DNA of 64,000 bases, from the NCBI GenBank assembly GCA_028023455.1, contig JAQFVV010012476.1, positions 3,081,820 through 3,145,819 of the forward strand. Direction: 5' to 3'. The notes under the pieces are model-generated. The model was not told the origin of the DNA. It was given only the letters and a program-made list of their open reading frames with translations, and did not search any database. The position numbers were made by a program, and so were the translations under genes. Origin of the DNA: Epiperipatus broadwayi (lineage: Eukaryota; Onychophora; Udeonychophora; Euonychophora; Peripatidae). Below, in pieces: positions 1-13,966 of this stretch (the stretch's first letter is position 1; each line of letters begins with the position of its first letter).

Positions 1-829
1 TTTTACAGCTTCTGATTAGGATACATTCTCTCTCTCTACTGGTAGACATTATACCATTTATTGACATTATCACATACTCAAAAATGAGCCTAACATCCAA
101 ATTTCAGAAAAAAAGACAATGAAACAAAACAATCAAAAAATTAAATATAATACAATATAGTTTTGGTAATCCTTAGAGTGACCAATGGAAGACTAGTTTT
201 GCAATTGATAGTAATTTGAAAATATAGTCCAAATTTAGTGTAAAGATGTATTAGGAAATCATGGAAAAATGTTTGGGTATTTGATTTGATCATCATCAGT
301 AATCTTTGGAATGGTATCACTTTAATGTACATAAAGAACAAACCCTGTTATATTTCATAATTAATGTATCACCTTATTGCTAATAATCCATTCTACCTTA
401 TTATATATGTGCACATTGTGAAATAAAAAATATTTCATTAGATGTTTAATACAGATAAGTATGTTCTCATTGAACATGAAATGTTTGTGGTTTGTATCAA
501 AAGGCATAATACATATTTATGCATATTTAGCTATGAATATATTCAAATTTAAAATCAATTGGTACATCATTACGATATTACATACAAAAAGATTAGTCTT
601 TGGGCAGGAGGATTTAGGCAAGATATTTTAATTCTTATTTCACCTGAAAAATGATAGTTAGCGATGATATATGTATATATTGTAAGAGGAGGTAATCTGA
701 TGTCTTTTTACTCTGGTTTGAGATTATGAAGTGCAGTTTAAGCAAGAAGGCATCACATAATCTCCATCTGCATATTAGTTAATGGCTTGATAATAAAAAT
801 GGTGTGACAGTTACTGGAGATAAATTCCA
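1..829. other. AT-rich non-coding stretch
   Basis: No gene, RNA or clear repeat boundary seen. Short open frames here are low-complexity and have no recognisable domain. Confidence 0.5.
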
Positions 830-1010
830 TTAGATGCAAAAAACTCTAGGTGTTCCAGATTCGCTTCATTGATGAAAACCCATAAGCTAGAAGTTAGTTT
901 AGTGATGTAGGTAGAACAGCACTGGATGAAGATTTATTAAGCAATACCATCAGGCATTAATTAATTCCTCAAGTTTCCGCAAGATGGCAGAACTCAGGTA
1001 GGAAAAACTG
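830..1010 (+). repeat. Family A hammerhead-derived repeat, copy A1 (decayed)
   Basis: Shares the family order seen at 18190, 43664, 53951 and 54960: a 'cttcattgatgaaa' segment, a short hairpin region, a 'gaagttag' segment, then 'gatttattaagcaatacca' and a final 'gcaagatggcag' block. The ribozyme core has lost C3 (TTGATGA at 869-875) and the stem III palindrome, so this copy should be inactive. Confidence 0.5.
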
Positions 1011-1959
1011 ATTAACTTTTATATATAGATATAGTAATTTTAATATGCAACTCTTAACACGAATTCAAAAATTAAATTAACTGAATATTAATATTCCCCT
1101 TGGCCGTAATTGGGGATGGTTTGCCACTGTATCGTATCTTCTTTTCCTTTGATCATCGTTGCCTTTATACTTGGATGTTATAATCTTAAACTTTAGCTGC
1201 TTATAATATTTAGGGTTGGACCATTAAATATTAAAGCCCCTTACGTGATGGACACACATATATAATAAATCATTTGTAATTTTTTTTATATTTTAGCATC
1301 AATGCAGAAATTGTATTTGACAAAATGAGTTTAATTATGTAAGTGAATTACTTATTCATGAAATCAATCTAATTTAACCGTCTTTTTCATCGGAGGTAAA
1401 AAATAATTATTGTGTCTATTTCAGAAATATATTATTTAATAGTTTCGTTAAAACCAGAAGGGAAAGTAAAAAAAATAAAAAATCATTTGTAGTTAATCAA
1501 AACAGCCAATACGCCAAACTTCATTAGCAAAATTGAAAGCAACAACTAATTTTTTTCTCCCTATCATTCTTCTTTTTATTTTGTTTCGATTTTTTATTTT
1601 ATTTTATATAAAAATAGAAAATAATATTAAAAGTATTTTTTGTTATCTTTGTTTACTTATTGTATGTCTTTTTCAATTAATTTATAAGGATTTCAAACTA
1701 GAAACTCTCATTTATAATTTATTAATGTATATATAATACACATGAAGAATAATACTAAACATCAGCATTTCAAAATCTTTTATACTGATTTTATGAACAG
1801 ACTTGAGTTGCCAATAGCAGGAGAGGCACTTGCCCAGCTAGGGGACCAAAATTTCGAGCGTAGTGAAATTTCAATATTAATACTTTTTATTAGTTTTATT
1901 AGAATAGAGATTATTCACTTAATGAAAAATATTTTGATGATTAATGAAAATTATTAATA
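1011..1959. other. AT-rich non-coding stretch
   Basis: Nothing recognisable. Open frames at 1533-1736 and 1742-1957 have AT-driven composition (Ile/Phe/Asn rich) and no motif. Confidence 0.5.
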
Positions 1960-2135
1960 TACTTCCATTAAATGGTTTGTGTCAAAGTTGTGAGGGCAAT
2001 AAGGTGGATACTTATCAATTAAACTGTAGTAATTGGCTATCTATGTATACTGAACAATGATAAAGATATATGTAAGAGTTTGTGATCTGAGCCAACTGAT
2101 GAGTGCTAATTGAGTATGAATTGTACATCTTGAGG
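1960..2135 (+). repeat. Family C hammerhead-derived repeat, copy C0 (decayed)
   Basis: The segment 'attggctatct' through 'gagccaactgatgagtgct' aligns with the plus-strand copy at 40870-40990. It keeps CTGATGA (2096-2102) and a 5-bp stem II (2103-2107 with 2113-2117, two G-U pairs) followed by GAA (2118-2120). The stem III palindrome and A15.1 are lost, so it is probably inactive. Confidence 0.55.
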
Positions 2136-3269
2136 ATCATATCCCTTTTCCACATGTCTTTAATCATGTGTTTATAATTACACACTTCCACAAAATGTTA
2201 AAAGTGGATAGAAACCAGTCCTTATCTTGAGAGTAGTATAGTCAAATATTAGTGAAATTATAAGTATCGAACTTACAATGTGTATTTTAAAAAATAATAA
2301 CCCCCAAAAAAGAGTATCATTTATTACAATGTAATTATAAATATTGAATTTACAACTCACTTCAGATAGATAGGCACATTAATGCTTATTATTAACCCTC
2401 TCATACTGCACTAGTACTGTGACAGTTTTAATTATTTTTCCTATCTGTAAGCTTTCAGTATTAATTTTAATATAAAGTATTATTATTTATCAGAATGTAA
2501 TAAATTTGATATCATTTTATAAATATTTAAAGTAAATTCTAAAGAACACATTTTATTTGTGCGAATATTTAAAAACTTACATCCTAATCAAAACAAATAA
2601 GGAGCGGTGTTATTTCAGAAAACAAACAAAATATTTTTTATTTGACATTTGTTTTTAAAATGTGAATGAATAAATATATATCTGATAAATATATCTCATT
2701 ATGCTTTAAAAGTTTAAAATTTTTAAATACTTTTTACAATATTGCAGGCAAAACATAACTGCCATTCTTATAGTTTACATAGCTAATGTTATGCAAAAAA
2801 ATATAACCAATTATCTTTTAAAATAAAACATTTACATATAAAATAAATATATAATATATATTCTTGATTTTTAATAATTATTATATAATTATTGTGCAAA
2901 AGTAATTATGATTCTTAACAAACTTTACCAAAAATCAAGTTTTTAGACTTTCAAAATATTTTATTGAAGTAATATCACAAAGTTTGAGACTTCCAAAGAA
3001 AAATAGAAATCATCAAGGTGGAGTTTAAAAGTTTTTTTAAGTTGGTGCATTTTCAATTATTCTGACATCCATATAATTTTTTGGAATTAAAATATCAGAA
3101 TTAAATATACATGATTTTAGTGGTAATTTAAAAAAGTTAACAACTTTTCTCGATGGGAGGCAATTTGAATTTTGTGATTTCTTGTAAAACATGTATTGTC
3201 AAGGAATTAAAAAAGTTAATTAAAAATAAACACATGGATTAAATAATGTGACTTTACCTCTCTTTTTAT
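2136..3269. other. AT-rich stretch with an unnamed dispersed repeat
   Basis: No gene seen. Bases ~2195-2270 ('tggatagaaaccagtcc...') resemble ~10361-10440, so they belong to an unnamed dispersed repeat. Confidence 0.4.
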
Positions 3270-3640
3270 TCATATGACATCCTTTTAAAATAAACATAAA
3301 ACTTCCATTCAATACATGTTCTTGAAATATATGAATAAAGACATCTAATAATGTTAATTGATCTTTAGGTGCATTTTATGCTAAACCAAAATTCTTCTCT
3401 CAGCTCAGATTACAATCTCTTACACATGTCTTCATTGTTTATTAAGTATTTGTAAATATCAAATTATTACAATTTTATTTACAAGTGTCAAAATTTTTGC
3501 ATTCACATCTTTGACATCGTCCACTTCAGATAAATATATAAATGATTACCACTAATCATTTATTAAACTAAAGATTGTAATATATCTAGTCCAGATATAA
3601 ACTTTAAATCTTGGTTAAAAATTAATATACCTGATTTCTA
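3270..3640 (+). repeat. Dispersed repeat family J, copy J1
   Basis: An AT-rich unit whose parts recur at ~46140-46440, ~46470-46815, ~48460-48508 plus 51240-51456 (interrupted) and ~51717-51915. Shared landmarks are 'aatattaaattattacaatt', 'catttattagactaaa' and 'tccagatataaac'. It acts here as a target for younger insertions elsewhere. No coding potential seen; its class is unknown. Confidence 0.5.
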
Positions 3641-3765
3641 ATTAAACATAAATATCTGGGACAACTGAAAAGTGATAATTCAGCATGAAATTCATTTTGG
3701 GATCATTTATCTTTTTTATTATATCTTTATTCATGTATACCTTGAATGTGTGGAGGTGTGGAAGA

Positions 3766-4757
<992 letters not shown>

Positions 4758-5388
4758 TAATTTATGACTTAAATTTTATTATTATTTTATGATAAAGAAC
4801 TTATTGAATTTCATTGTTTTTTATGTGTGGAAAATTGAGAGAAAATGAAGATAAGATCAATTGAAATAACATAACATATTTTATTCTTTTATAATCACCC
4901 ATAATGAATTTTGTAATTTTGTCAATTCTTATTTTTCTCTGGATGATAATGGATATACGACTTCTTTCTTTCCAGCAGAAATAACTGCATTTTATTGCTT
5001 ACAGCTCATGGTCAGTCACAAAACATCACATGACTTTTTCAGTTTATTCTTTATTCGTTTTTGAGAGAAGTTCTCTTAATTACTCCAGAATCATCTATTA
5101 TTTTTCTTTTTTTTTATTAAATATATTTTATTAATAACAAATTATATACAGGTATTGACATATATACAGGAGACAAAAAAAAATTACTTGGCATGTAATA
5201 CATAGGTTATAAAAATATAATCATTACGAGTAATGTTTCAGGACAGATGAAAATAATTCCGTTTTATATAAATGAATGTATAATTTATATGCTTTATATT
5301 ATTCTAAAGTAATGTATAACTTACAAAAATATTGTTCGGCAAATTCTGTTTATAATTCTTCTAGGTAAGTATTTTAGAGCATATAAGT
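4758..5388. other. AT-rich non-coding stretch
   Basis: No gene. A 'cacatgactttttc' segment near 5027 recurs near 20240, beside the hAT element, and marks an unnamed dispersed repeat. Confidence 0.4.
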
Positions 5389-5438
5389 ATGCATTAAATC
5401 ACTCTTTACTATTTATGCATTAAATCACTCTTTACTAT
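5389..5438. repeat. 25-bp tandem duplication
   Basis: Two identical adjacent 25-bp units beginning 'atgcattaaatcactc'. Confidence 0.9.
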
Positions 5439-5545
5439 TTTATTTAAGACCATAGTATGTTTTGCTAACAAAAGTTATAGCACTTGGTTCTAAGATCATG
5501 AATAATTACTATGGCATTCTAAGAATGAAAACTGTTAATATTTTT

Positions 5546-6093
5546 CTACTGCAATTGTATAAGATTAATTATTTGCTTATGAAAGAAAAATTGTAGTAAG
5601 GATAAAAAGTAAGGACTGCTTTGAAAAATATGTATCATATCTCTCCGATGATTATTACACCAGATACATGTGGGAACCAGATTTAATTTAAAATGGTTAA
5701 TGACAAAGATTTTGAGAGAAATTGTGTTAAGTAATGGGTTACACAAAAATTTCAACCATGTTGGAGGAAGACATATATTTTGGAATCTGGTTACAATTTT
5801 AGCATTTGGGAGAGTTGACCATAGATGTCTTTTAGAATATAATTTTTTTTCCAAATCTTTAAACCTATTAAGCTTGAGTAATCAATGAATATTCCTTTGT
5901 CTGATCCAGATTATTTTAAAAAATTTGCAATCCAAGTAAAATAGGTAGATATCCATTCTTTAACTATTACTGAATGGTTATCTGGTTTGGTTACCAAAGA
6001 AAGATATTTTTGAAGAGTCATATCATTCATATCTGCCATACTTCTAATGTCTAAATAAATTACAAAAGCATTTATGGAATGCAGACTTTTCAA
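5546..6093 (-). pseudogene. LINE reverse transcriptase C-terminal remnant
   Basis: Two minus-strand open segments (5911-6093 and 5546-5854) separated by lesions. The second ends with a zinc-finger-like stretch (CIWCNN, then DMIHIF and SSPYF) preceded by NHFKLN. In layout this resembles the post-RT zinc-binding tail (zf-RVT type) of some non-LTR retrotransposons: a Cys pair, a His ~10 residues later, then a bulky patch. The expected final Cys is replaced by Ser. The RT catalytic core is absent and the clade cannot be assigned. Family match is by eye only. Confidence 0.4.
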
Positions 6094-6413
6094 AATTAGT
6101 CTATAAGTGACAAAGAATTAAATGTGACCCTATAGTACATAATCCTACATCTATCACAGAATATAAAGTAATTAGAAATTAAATTTATTTATAAATTCTA
6201 GTGTTTTTTGGTGTTATTAACAGTATATGATGTGTAGATCATTTATGTAAATGTGATCTTATTAATTTGATGTATTCTAGAAAAATCAAATATTGCTTGG
6301 GAGGTCATATGATATTGTAACATCAGAAGGGATAGAGTCCAGTTATAATTCATGTACCTTTAAAGTTCTCAAGTCTTCCAATCTATTCCAACCTAAACTA
6401 TACTGGACTATAT

Positions 6414-6631
6414 TTTAAAGTTGTAATTATAAATTTATTAAGCATGTATACATTATGTCAGCAATATTTTATTAAGGCTGTGAACCTCCAAAGTTGTAAG
6501 CTTGTGTTTAAGACCTGTAGAGGTCCCTATCTTAGCATTTTTGGACACATACTCTTGGGGTTCACAGCCTTAATGAAATATTACTTACGTATTGTATAAG
6601 CACTTAATAAATTTATAATTATAACTTTAAA
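6414..6631. mobile_element. Palindromic (MITE-like) element D1
   Basis: About 72-bp inverted arms, 6414-6487 and 6560-6631, flank a ~70-bp non-palindromic centre. Inner arm ends read 'aaggctgtgaacc' and 'ggttcacagcctt'. A further partial copy lies at 6829-6931. No coding capacity; the mobilising enzyme is unknown. Confidence 0.7.
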
Positions 6632-6828
6632 TTATTGTAATAGATTTCTAATTATAAGATCTTTCCATTAACTCATTGTAAATCAAAAGATTTCATGAGT
6701 ACTAATGTGTAATAGGAATTGTGGCTTAATCAGTGAAGTATTGAATAGCTTCATGCTCTCAGATCTAAATGCTTGTTTCACCTATTTATATAAAAAGTAG
6801 GTTGAAATAAAGAGTGGTTCCGCTCTTT

Positions 6829-6931
6829 TCTTCCAAAGTCATAAGCTTGGTTTTAAGACCCATAGAGGTCCCTATCTTTACATTTTTGGGTGCATACTCT
6901 TGAGGTTCACAGCCTTAATAAAATATTACTG
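6829..6931 (+). repeat. Partial copy of palindromic element D
   Basis: Repeats the central part and right inner arm of the 6414-6631 element ('agaggtccctatctt', then 'ggttcacagccttaat'). Confidence 0.7.
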
Positions 6932-7474
6932 GACTATATTGTAAATTGATTTCTACACATATCTGGTTTTAAGCCAGCAGATTATCTTCAGAATATCTGA
7001 AGCAATATTTCAGGTATTTGAAAAAAAGATGGTTAGCTTAAGATTTGGAATAACATTACAAGGGAGACAAAACTACACTTGAGATATTGTTTTCCAAAAA
7101 TATAATATAAGCATAATATAAACATGCAGTGTATACATAAAACCAATACACAAACTTAATTCAATTGTACTTAAACAGCTACAATTTATGATTGTAAAAT
7201 ACACTTATTTATGATGGTTTAATATGCATAAATATATTCACATGCAAATAAAATTATTACTTTATCCCAAACTTTAACACTATATTTGATTGCAGTTAAT
7301 AGTGTGACTCTAATTCCAAACATTGAGTATATATATGAGAATCACATGATACTTTATTTTGACAAATACCATTCTACAATACTTAGGATGCTCAGGTTAG
7401 TAAAGTGTAAAACATTATGAAGACAAAATGCATATATGTGATGTAATAAGTTAATTAAACTTATTCAACATATA
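6932..7474. other. AT-rich non-coding stretch
   Basis: Nothing recognisable. Confidence 0.4.
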
Positions 7475-7813
7475 CAGTGTCTTAGTAAAAAGATGACTCA
7501 CTCTTTAAGTTACCTGCAGCGCCATCTATAAAACAATGCTTCTTTTTACACTTCATGACACTTCTCTATATAATTTAAATCATTTCAAACATTTCAGAAG
7601 CAGTTTTGCCTCATTTAAAACAAAATTCAATGTCAGCATATATATTACATTTCATGCCACAACTTGTAATCCATACATGTTATTGCTTTGAAATACTTGT
7701 GACAGATAGGTAAACTAGATCTATATATAACTCAAGACTTGATTCACAGATGGAGCTGCAGGAATCTTGGAGAGAAAACCAATTATCAGTTCTCCTTTCA
7801 CTGTGACAGACTG
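7475..7813. mobile_element. Mariner-like non-autonomous element G1
   Basis: Terminal inverted repeats begin 'cagtgtcttagtaaaaag' on the left; the right end reads 'ctgtgacagactg'. Both ends continue into a shared 'cctgcagcgccatct' subterminal block, and all four ends of G1 and G2 (8877-9398) align. The left end is preceded by TA, as expected for the Tc1/mariner superfamily; the right TA is lost. No transposase in this copy. Confidence 0.55.
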
Positions 7814-8876
7814 TGCATAAGAGAGTTTGAATATTTATGGTTATTGATTTGGATTCAATGGAGAAGAATGGGAGATCATTGAACTAACATTTTAAATTGT
7901 TTCCCATTATTTTGTTATTGAATAAATCTAAATTGCTCAACCTTGGGTGTAGGAAATCTGCAATGATTGAACCACTTATGCTGCCATCTGTAAGGTATTA
8001 AGAGAACTACAGAAGCTGTGATTAAATACAATGACATGCTGAGTCAGTATGGATTTGATGACATATTTGCAATTTATTTAAGTGTACATTGTAAATGATA
8101 ATACTGGGTCTGCTAATTCAAATGGTCAACTCCTGGATCAACTCTCACAAACACTTTATTTAACCAGAAAATTGTTATAATAAAATCTGAATGCAAACAG
8201 ACTCATAATAAAAAGCATTTTAAGGTTTTTATTATAATCAGGAGTGGAATATAAAAATATTGATATTACATTAGTATTTACAGATACAAATTGTAACTTA
8301 TATGTTAGATGAGATGTGCTAAAATTAAAATGGAAGATGCAATAAAAAATAGGCCCTAGACCAAATATTGGCAAGAAGTATGCTGTTTATTTTTCAGCAA
8401 CCACTACTGCTTATGATAAATTTTATTAGATATTAAATACTAAACTTCTAGTATGGATTTTAAAACTTGACTAGACTATGATTTGAAATTCTCTTAAGCA
8501 TGTGGTTTCATTTGTCAACTAAGGCTTAATTTATGAGTTTCAGCATTTGAGTTCAGCACTTTCATCTCTGAACTAAAGTGCATTTCATTGTATTTGCCTA
8601 AGGTTAAAATATAATAAATCTAAAAAAACAGGCATATATATATATATATTAATGGAAGTTTTAATTGAAAATATTTAATGTATGGAGTTATCCATTTATA
8701 ATTACTTAATTAGAAAGCACTTTACCTAGAACAGTAGCTAATGAAAGCCAACTGCTTTTGTTAGACTGATTGCATTCCAAAAGGAGTCTCCTCTTTTGAA
8801 TGCCATTCTAGATCTAATATACATTTTGGTTTAAGTGAAATTTATATTATATTTCAGAGATACAAAGATAAAAGCA
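7814..8876. other. AT-rich stretch between two mariner-like elements
   Basis: No gene recognised. Contains a short (TA)n at ~8635-8650. The open frame at 8156-8374 (minus) has no motif. Confidence 0.4.
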
Positions 8877-9398
8877 CAGTGTGTCACAGTAAAAACATGG
8901 CTGGTAACCATTTCTCTCTCCAAATTACTTGTAGTGCCATCTCTAGGTTAATGCATGTGTTTCATAGTGGCATAGTTTTAGGTATTCACTACACATATTT
9001 TAAGACACTAGCATGTGTAAATCATGAGTCATGATATGAAATATGAACAGTTTAACCCATGCAGAAACAATGCACTAATATTAAGTTTTGTTTTTAATTA
9101 GGAAAAACTGCTGCAGAAATGTTTAAAAATATTTAAACTGTTTGTGGCAGATGAATGGAATGTTTTGAACTGATTTGCCAAATTTTGGAATGGCAGAGAG
9201 GCTACTGAATATATTCACAAAGGTCTGAAAGTTATTGTCAAATTTCATGCTGTGGTTTATGATCCAGATATGTTAGTTCTTTAAAACCTTTATGGTGAAT
9301 AATTAAACTATATTGTTACATAGTGTAGGTATTGATTCAGAGATGGCACTGCGGGCAGATTTGAAGAAACAATCTGTCACCTTTTTACTAAGGCACTA
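8877..9398 (+). mobile_element. Mariner-like element G2
   Basis: The left end 'cagtgtgtcacagtaaaaac' and the right end 'gtgacctttttactaaggca' are inverted copies of one terminus, each with the 'agatggcactg' type subterminal block. The 522-bp body holds a decayed transposase-like segment (separate entry). Much shorter than an autonomous mariner (about 1.3 kb), so internally deleted. Confidence 0.6.
9101..9278 (+). pseudogene. Mariner-type transposase N-terminal (HTH) remnant
   Basis: Two frames give a mariner-like signature: GKTAAEMF then TVCG from 9101, and after a frameshift FAKFWNGREATE from 9174 with VYDPDM further on. Mariner transposases have a comparable helix-turn-helix layout ('KTA.E......YG', then a Trp/Phe-rich helix and 'GRE..E'). 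There are at least two stops and one frameshift. The catalytic DDD part is not visible. Sits inside the G2 inverted repeats, which supports the assignment. Confidence 0.45.
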
Positions 9399-10811
9399 TT
9401 TATATATGTACGCATAGGAAATACTTTTAATCCAAAATATTATTTTGTGAAACAATCCACTACTTTTGTTAATATGATGATATAAATATTTATCTTTAAA
9501 GAACTTGTCATGTACAAAAATGTAAATTATTTAATGTATTCTTCTCTACAAATGCATTTGAGAATAAGGTGGTAATACATTAAAGCTAGTTAAAAGGTAA
9601 AGTAGTTTATTTAATAAATAGCCCAAATATAGGACAAAACCCTATTTATTGGATCCTCATAGAGAAATAATGAATAAGAAGGCACTCCTCATCTAGCTTG
9701 TCTATTTTTGGATGTTAAGAGATTGAGTGATATTTCTATCACTAGCTAATAATATTTGGATATCCATTTACTGATGAATTTTGGATGGTTAGCTAGTTGG
9801 TTGTGAGCCATCTATATAAGAGAAAATTCATAAGCTTCTAATTTTATTGTCTAAATTTAAACACTATATCATAGACAGAACAGTGTGTACTGACTGCACT
9901 ATTGTGCTAATGTTAACTTTTAAAGAGTGGGGCATTGTGATGAATCATACCTAAGTAACTACTTCTCTTAATATCTGATTCTGAAGGGAGAAAAGATTCC
10001 ACTATTTTAGTCTCTCTAGCAATAATATGATGAAAATATTTTTCAAGACTTTCTCCATTATTTTGGTAAAAAAAATAAAGTGCCGATGATCATTTACAAG
10101 GTGCTAAAAGAGGTAGATATCTGACTGCCTGACAAAAGAGTGGTTTAATGGATGAGTATGAAGATTGAGGCATTTTCAACTTTTAAACTTACCTCCAAGT
10201 GAAGCTTATTTATGATGTATGTCTAATGCTAATGAATGTGTGGATTTTTTTTGTGTTGGTGAACCCATGCAATATGGTGGAGATGAGTTGAGAAGTGCAC
10301 CGATAACAAACAAAACTATGTGAAGATATATTCAATGCAGAGATTATTTATTTTTATAAGATGTTCAAAGTGAATAGAAACAAGTTTTTATCTTGTAAGG
10401 GAGGAGTATAATCAAAAAATATCAAACTGTTAACATGAGCATGAACATTCAAGCATTTGATATTCTCATCTTATCTAAGGAGTAAAGGTTTCGTAGTGAA
10501 AAAGGGTGATCTGACCTTCTGCACTTGTAGATGAATAGAGGTGAGATGAGGAATGCATTGATAAACACACACAAAAAACAAACAATCTTTTTGAAAATTC
10601 ATGGGATATCTTTAACCTTTTTTTAAAAAAATGAAATCTTCAATTTTCATTATATTTCCAAAAAATTAAAATTATTTTTTAGAAATATAAGTTTACAAAT
10701 GAAAATTATTCTAAAAATATTTCAACATTTTGAATATATGAAAAAAATAATAAACTGGAATACATAATCAGAACAATAGCTATTTGTTATTGCATAATTG
10801 TTGTGATTGAT
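9399..10811. other. AT-rich stretch with unnamed dispersed repeats
   Basis: No gene. ~9740-9800 ('atccatttactgatgaatt...ggatggttagctag') resembles ~12040-12100. ~10361-10440 resembles ~2195-2270. The CTGATGA near 9769 is not followed by a hairpin and GAA, so it is not a hammerhead. Confidence 0.4.
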
Positions 10812-11215
10812 ATTAAACCATAAAAACATTACATGATCATAATTCCTTATGCTTACACAATCTCTCAAAACAGTAGTAACTTTCTTCATATAATAGTGCC
10901 ACCCAGGGCAAGACATAGTAATGAATGAATGCTAGAAGGTTTGTGCATCAAATTTCATATTTATTGCCTATTTGTCCAATATCCTCAGATTAATTTTATT
11001 AGATCCAAATATCTAAACGCAGTGCTTTCAGATCCAAAGCTCCTCATTGATGAAGGCCACAAGTTAGACACTAGTCTAAAGATAATGGATGAGTATACAC
11101 TTGATAGGATTTTAGATGCACAGATCTTCTATAATCCATTGATTGGTATGGCTTGCACTAGGTGGCACTACTATATGGAAAGAATAGCTATTGTTTTGAT
11201 TGTTGATAAAAGTAT
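10812..11215. repeat. Family B hammerhead repeat, inverted pair B1/B2
   Basis: B1 (minus, ~10812-11000) and B2 (plus, ~11003-11215) lie head to head, with matching 3' ends 'ggtggcactactatatgg' pointing outward. B2 keeps a degraded ribozyme (11039-11082): TTGATGA for CTGATGA, stem II largely lost, GACACTAGTC for GAAACTAGTC. B1 is broken inside stem III. The outer segment 'attaaaccataaaaaca' at ~10812 matches the outer arm of the copy at 32159. Confidence 0.65.
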
Positions 11216-12229
11216 TTTCAAATGAAAGAACTCTGTTTCCAAAATCTGAACAAATTACTATCATGACATCATAAAGCTATGGAATTCTGTTTAAAATTTA
11301 AAATTTCACTTATAAATCTCAATGAAAGGATAAAATAGTATTACTATATTGATTAAGAAACATTCCTTTTTCAACCAATCACAACATTCTCTTATATGTT
11401 AGTATATTTCTTGATTTGTTTTAATTTAAAAACAAGCATTTTCAAATAAAATTTGAGTTTAATCATAAACAATCTTGTACAAAAATAAAGTTTAACACAT
11501 ATTTTGCAAAAATAATTTTAAATATATAAACAAATTAAGGAGATGTATACATTTTCATTTTTGAAATCTAAGCAAAAAATGATAATTGTTAAAAGGTTTA
11601 ACAAGCACTCCAAGAAAAAAGAAATGATTAATCAGAGATGTTGTTGGTCTCATTGTGTTAAGTTTCCCTGTATAGTACTGACATCTTGGAAATTTTTTTA
11701 AAAGTAAAAAATCATAAACATTTTAATCACAGCCTTTTCCATCGAATGAATATAGAACTAATAAATGATCACAAAAGATAATTGTGAGAAAGAAAATTTA
11801 AGTTGAAGTGATAGAAATTCTGTCAGTGTTAGCAAAATTTTATGATCAAAATTCTGAAAGGTGTGTATTTTTATAAATAGTAATATTTCTTTCAAAATAA
11901 AATTGCAATTTACTAGCCCTCTGTTGGGCAAAAATATCTTTTGCAATGTCTCACAGAAAAACTATGAGAAGGTAGTGTTCCAGATGGTGAGAGTTGGAGT
12001 ACATTTTAAAATCTTGTTTTACTCTATAGATAATAATTGCTAGATACCCATTTACTGAATAATATTGGATAGTTAGCTGGAGTGGCTTTAGGGTATTATT
12101 TGAAACAAAATTTGAATCTTGTTTAAAAAAATATAAGTTTTTTTTTATTTAGGTTTGAGTTCAGGTTGTAGGCATAGTGGCAGATTCATATTTATTGTAT
12201 TATGAGACTATTTAGATAGAGGGTATTCT
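11216..12229. other. AT-rich non-coding stretch
   Basis: No gene; short open frames near 11758-12043 lack motifs. Confidence 0.4.
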
Positions 12230-12640
12230 GCAAGTGAGAGAAGGCAAATATTTAACAATTTTTTTTTAGCTAGGATAGTCATTAATTTGAGAGTGTTACC
12301 TTCATAATTTTGTAAATAGAAAGATTGAATTAGATGTTGAGACCCATACAGACCCAATGTGTTGCTGCTAGTTTTATTAAAAGATAGGCTATTATATTAA
12401 ACAACTATTGAAAATGAATTAGTTGCAAATAGAGCTGTTATTTTACCAAATTTATTAAATGAGAGTGAGATTTGGTCACTCTATGAACATCATATAAATA
12501 CATTACAAAAATTACATTTAAGAATGATCTGTAAAGTTTAAAAAACAAGGTTAGATCATAAGATCAATCAATCTGCTGAATGTGTTACTGTAGATCACAC
12601 TTTCATTTTATTAGACGTAGTAACTCTCTTGCAGAGTGAC
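12230..12640 (+). pseudogene. LINE ORF2 C-terminal remnant
   Basis: A decayed plus-strand coding segment. Around 12430-12560 it gives VILPNLLNESEIWSLY, then HINTLQKLHLRMICKV. This matches in layout the post-RT region of RTE/BovB-like endonuclease-reverse transcriptases, which typically read 'AVLPTLLYG.E.WTLY' and a His-rich 'LE.FH.R.LR' helix. Several stops interrupt it; RT motifs A to C are missing. It differs from the RTE family at 48705-50896. Confidence 0.5.
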
Positions 12641-13730
12641 ATTTTAATTCTTCTTCCTGATATTAATTTTTGTAAATCATTCAACATTTATTTTTAACAT
12701 TAAACCATTATTCCTTACCCAACATTAAAAAAGTTTTCAGCAACTAATTACAAACAAAACAAAAAAAAAGGATAACTTTGAACATTATATCAGAATTCTA
12801 ATTTGTTATAAATATACATCTACAAATGGAAAAAAATTTGAACTTTGAAAATATATAAAAAAATTATAAAATGAAATAATGTGAACAATAGTGGTTTTCA
12901 TTTACTGACTAGTTGTTCGACATTCTTCTTAAAAGTAAATTAGTGAAATCATAGTTATTTGATTTGTAAAACTTGAACAAATTTTTATTAAGTCATAATA
13001 AACTTATGATATTCTGTTATAAAATCTAAAATTGCATTAATTAATTATTAAACCCTAAAAATTTTATATGAATATCAGAGACACTGCTTTATATTGTGGT
13101 TGAACAATTTCCTTTTTATTATTATTCAATTTTTTAACTTCTATTTTTAAAAATTAAACAAATATATTTTTAAAAAATCAAGAGTAAACGTTAATATATT
13201 TCTTATTTAATAATTATTAAATAAATATTTTGTAAAAATAATCATAAATATTTAAACAATAACAGGTTATTTTTTTGATTATAATAAAATGGGAGTTTAC
13301 AAGTTTGTTGATATATCATTGACCAATCAGAATTGTTAAAAGCTTTAGTCAGTTCTTTTAAAGTTTTTCTCTTGATCTGTTCTGTGGAATGCTGACCTCT
13401 TCATATTTTTTCAACTGGGAATCAATAGTAAGTTCTTACTACAAAATGATTATGATTAAACGTGTGAGTATAACACTAAAGTTTGCAGATGGAGTGGGAA
13501 GCAACATTATAATATCATTACAAAGGTATTTGTGTAGATGAATCAGTAAATTAAATGAAAAATACAATACTTCATTAAGGAAGTAGCTATGATAAATGTG
13601 TAGATTATTGTGAAAGAGATAGCCATGCCTTTATATTATAATGATTATCTCAAGATCATTGTTGGTTATTTTTATTGAGAAAATATGACAGAGGATAGAA
13701 CACATGAGAAATCTACAATTAGACATAAAT
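12641..13730. other. AT-rich non-coding stretch
   Basis: Nothing recognisable beyond scattered fragments. ~13375-13410 ('ttctgtggaatgctgacctc') resembles a terminal motif of the Penelope-type repeats. Confidence 0.35.
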
Positions 13731-13966
13731 GCAATTTATCCACTCAACTTTGAATATTTTTTAGCAAAAAATATTTTATTGTACATATATGCATATACAA
13801 TCTTACATTTTAACTGACCTCTTCTTCAGGGTCACATTTACTTTAATGTTTTAAAAATAGAAGTGGCTCTGAAGAAGACTGAATTGAAACATAAAATTGT
13901 GCATGCATATATGTACAATAAATTGTTTTTTGCTAATAAGTGTTCAAAGTAGAATGGATAAATTGC
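13731..13966. mobile_element. Palindromic element F
   Basis: About 100-bp inverted arms: 13731-13833, beginning 'gcaatttatcc', and 13860-13966. The apex carries 'ctgaagaagactgaattg' followed by AAAC, a CTGANGA-to-GAAAC pattern shared with the ends of the Penelope-like copies and other palindromes here. No coding capacity. Confidence 0.65.

Noticed and set aside
283-310. Hammerhead on the minus strand at TCATCAG near 293-299
   Set aside because: Downstream sequence lacks GAAA and a hairpin.
9769-9800. Hammerhead at CTGATGA near 9769
   Set aside because: No stem II hairpin and no GAA follow within the usual distance.
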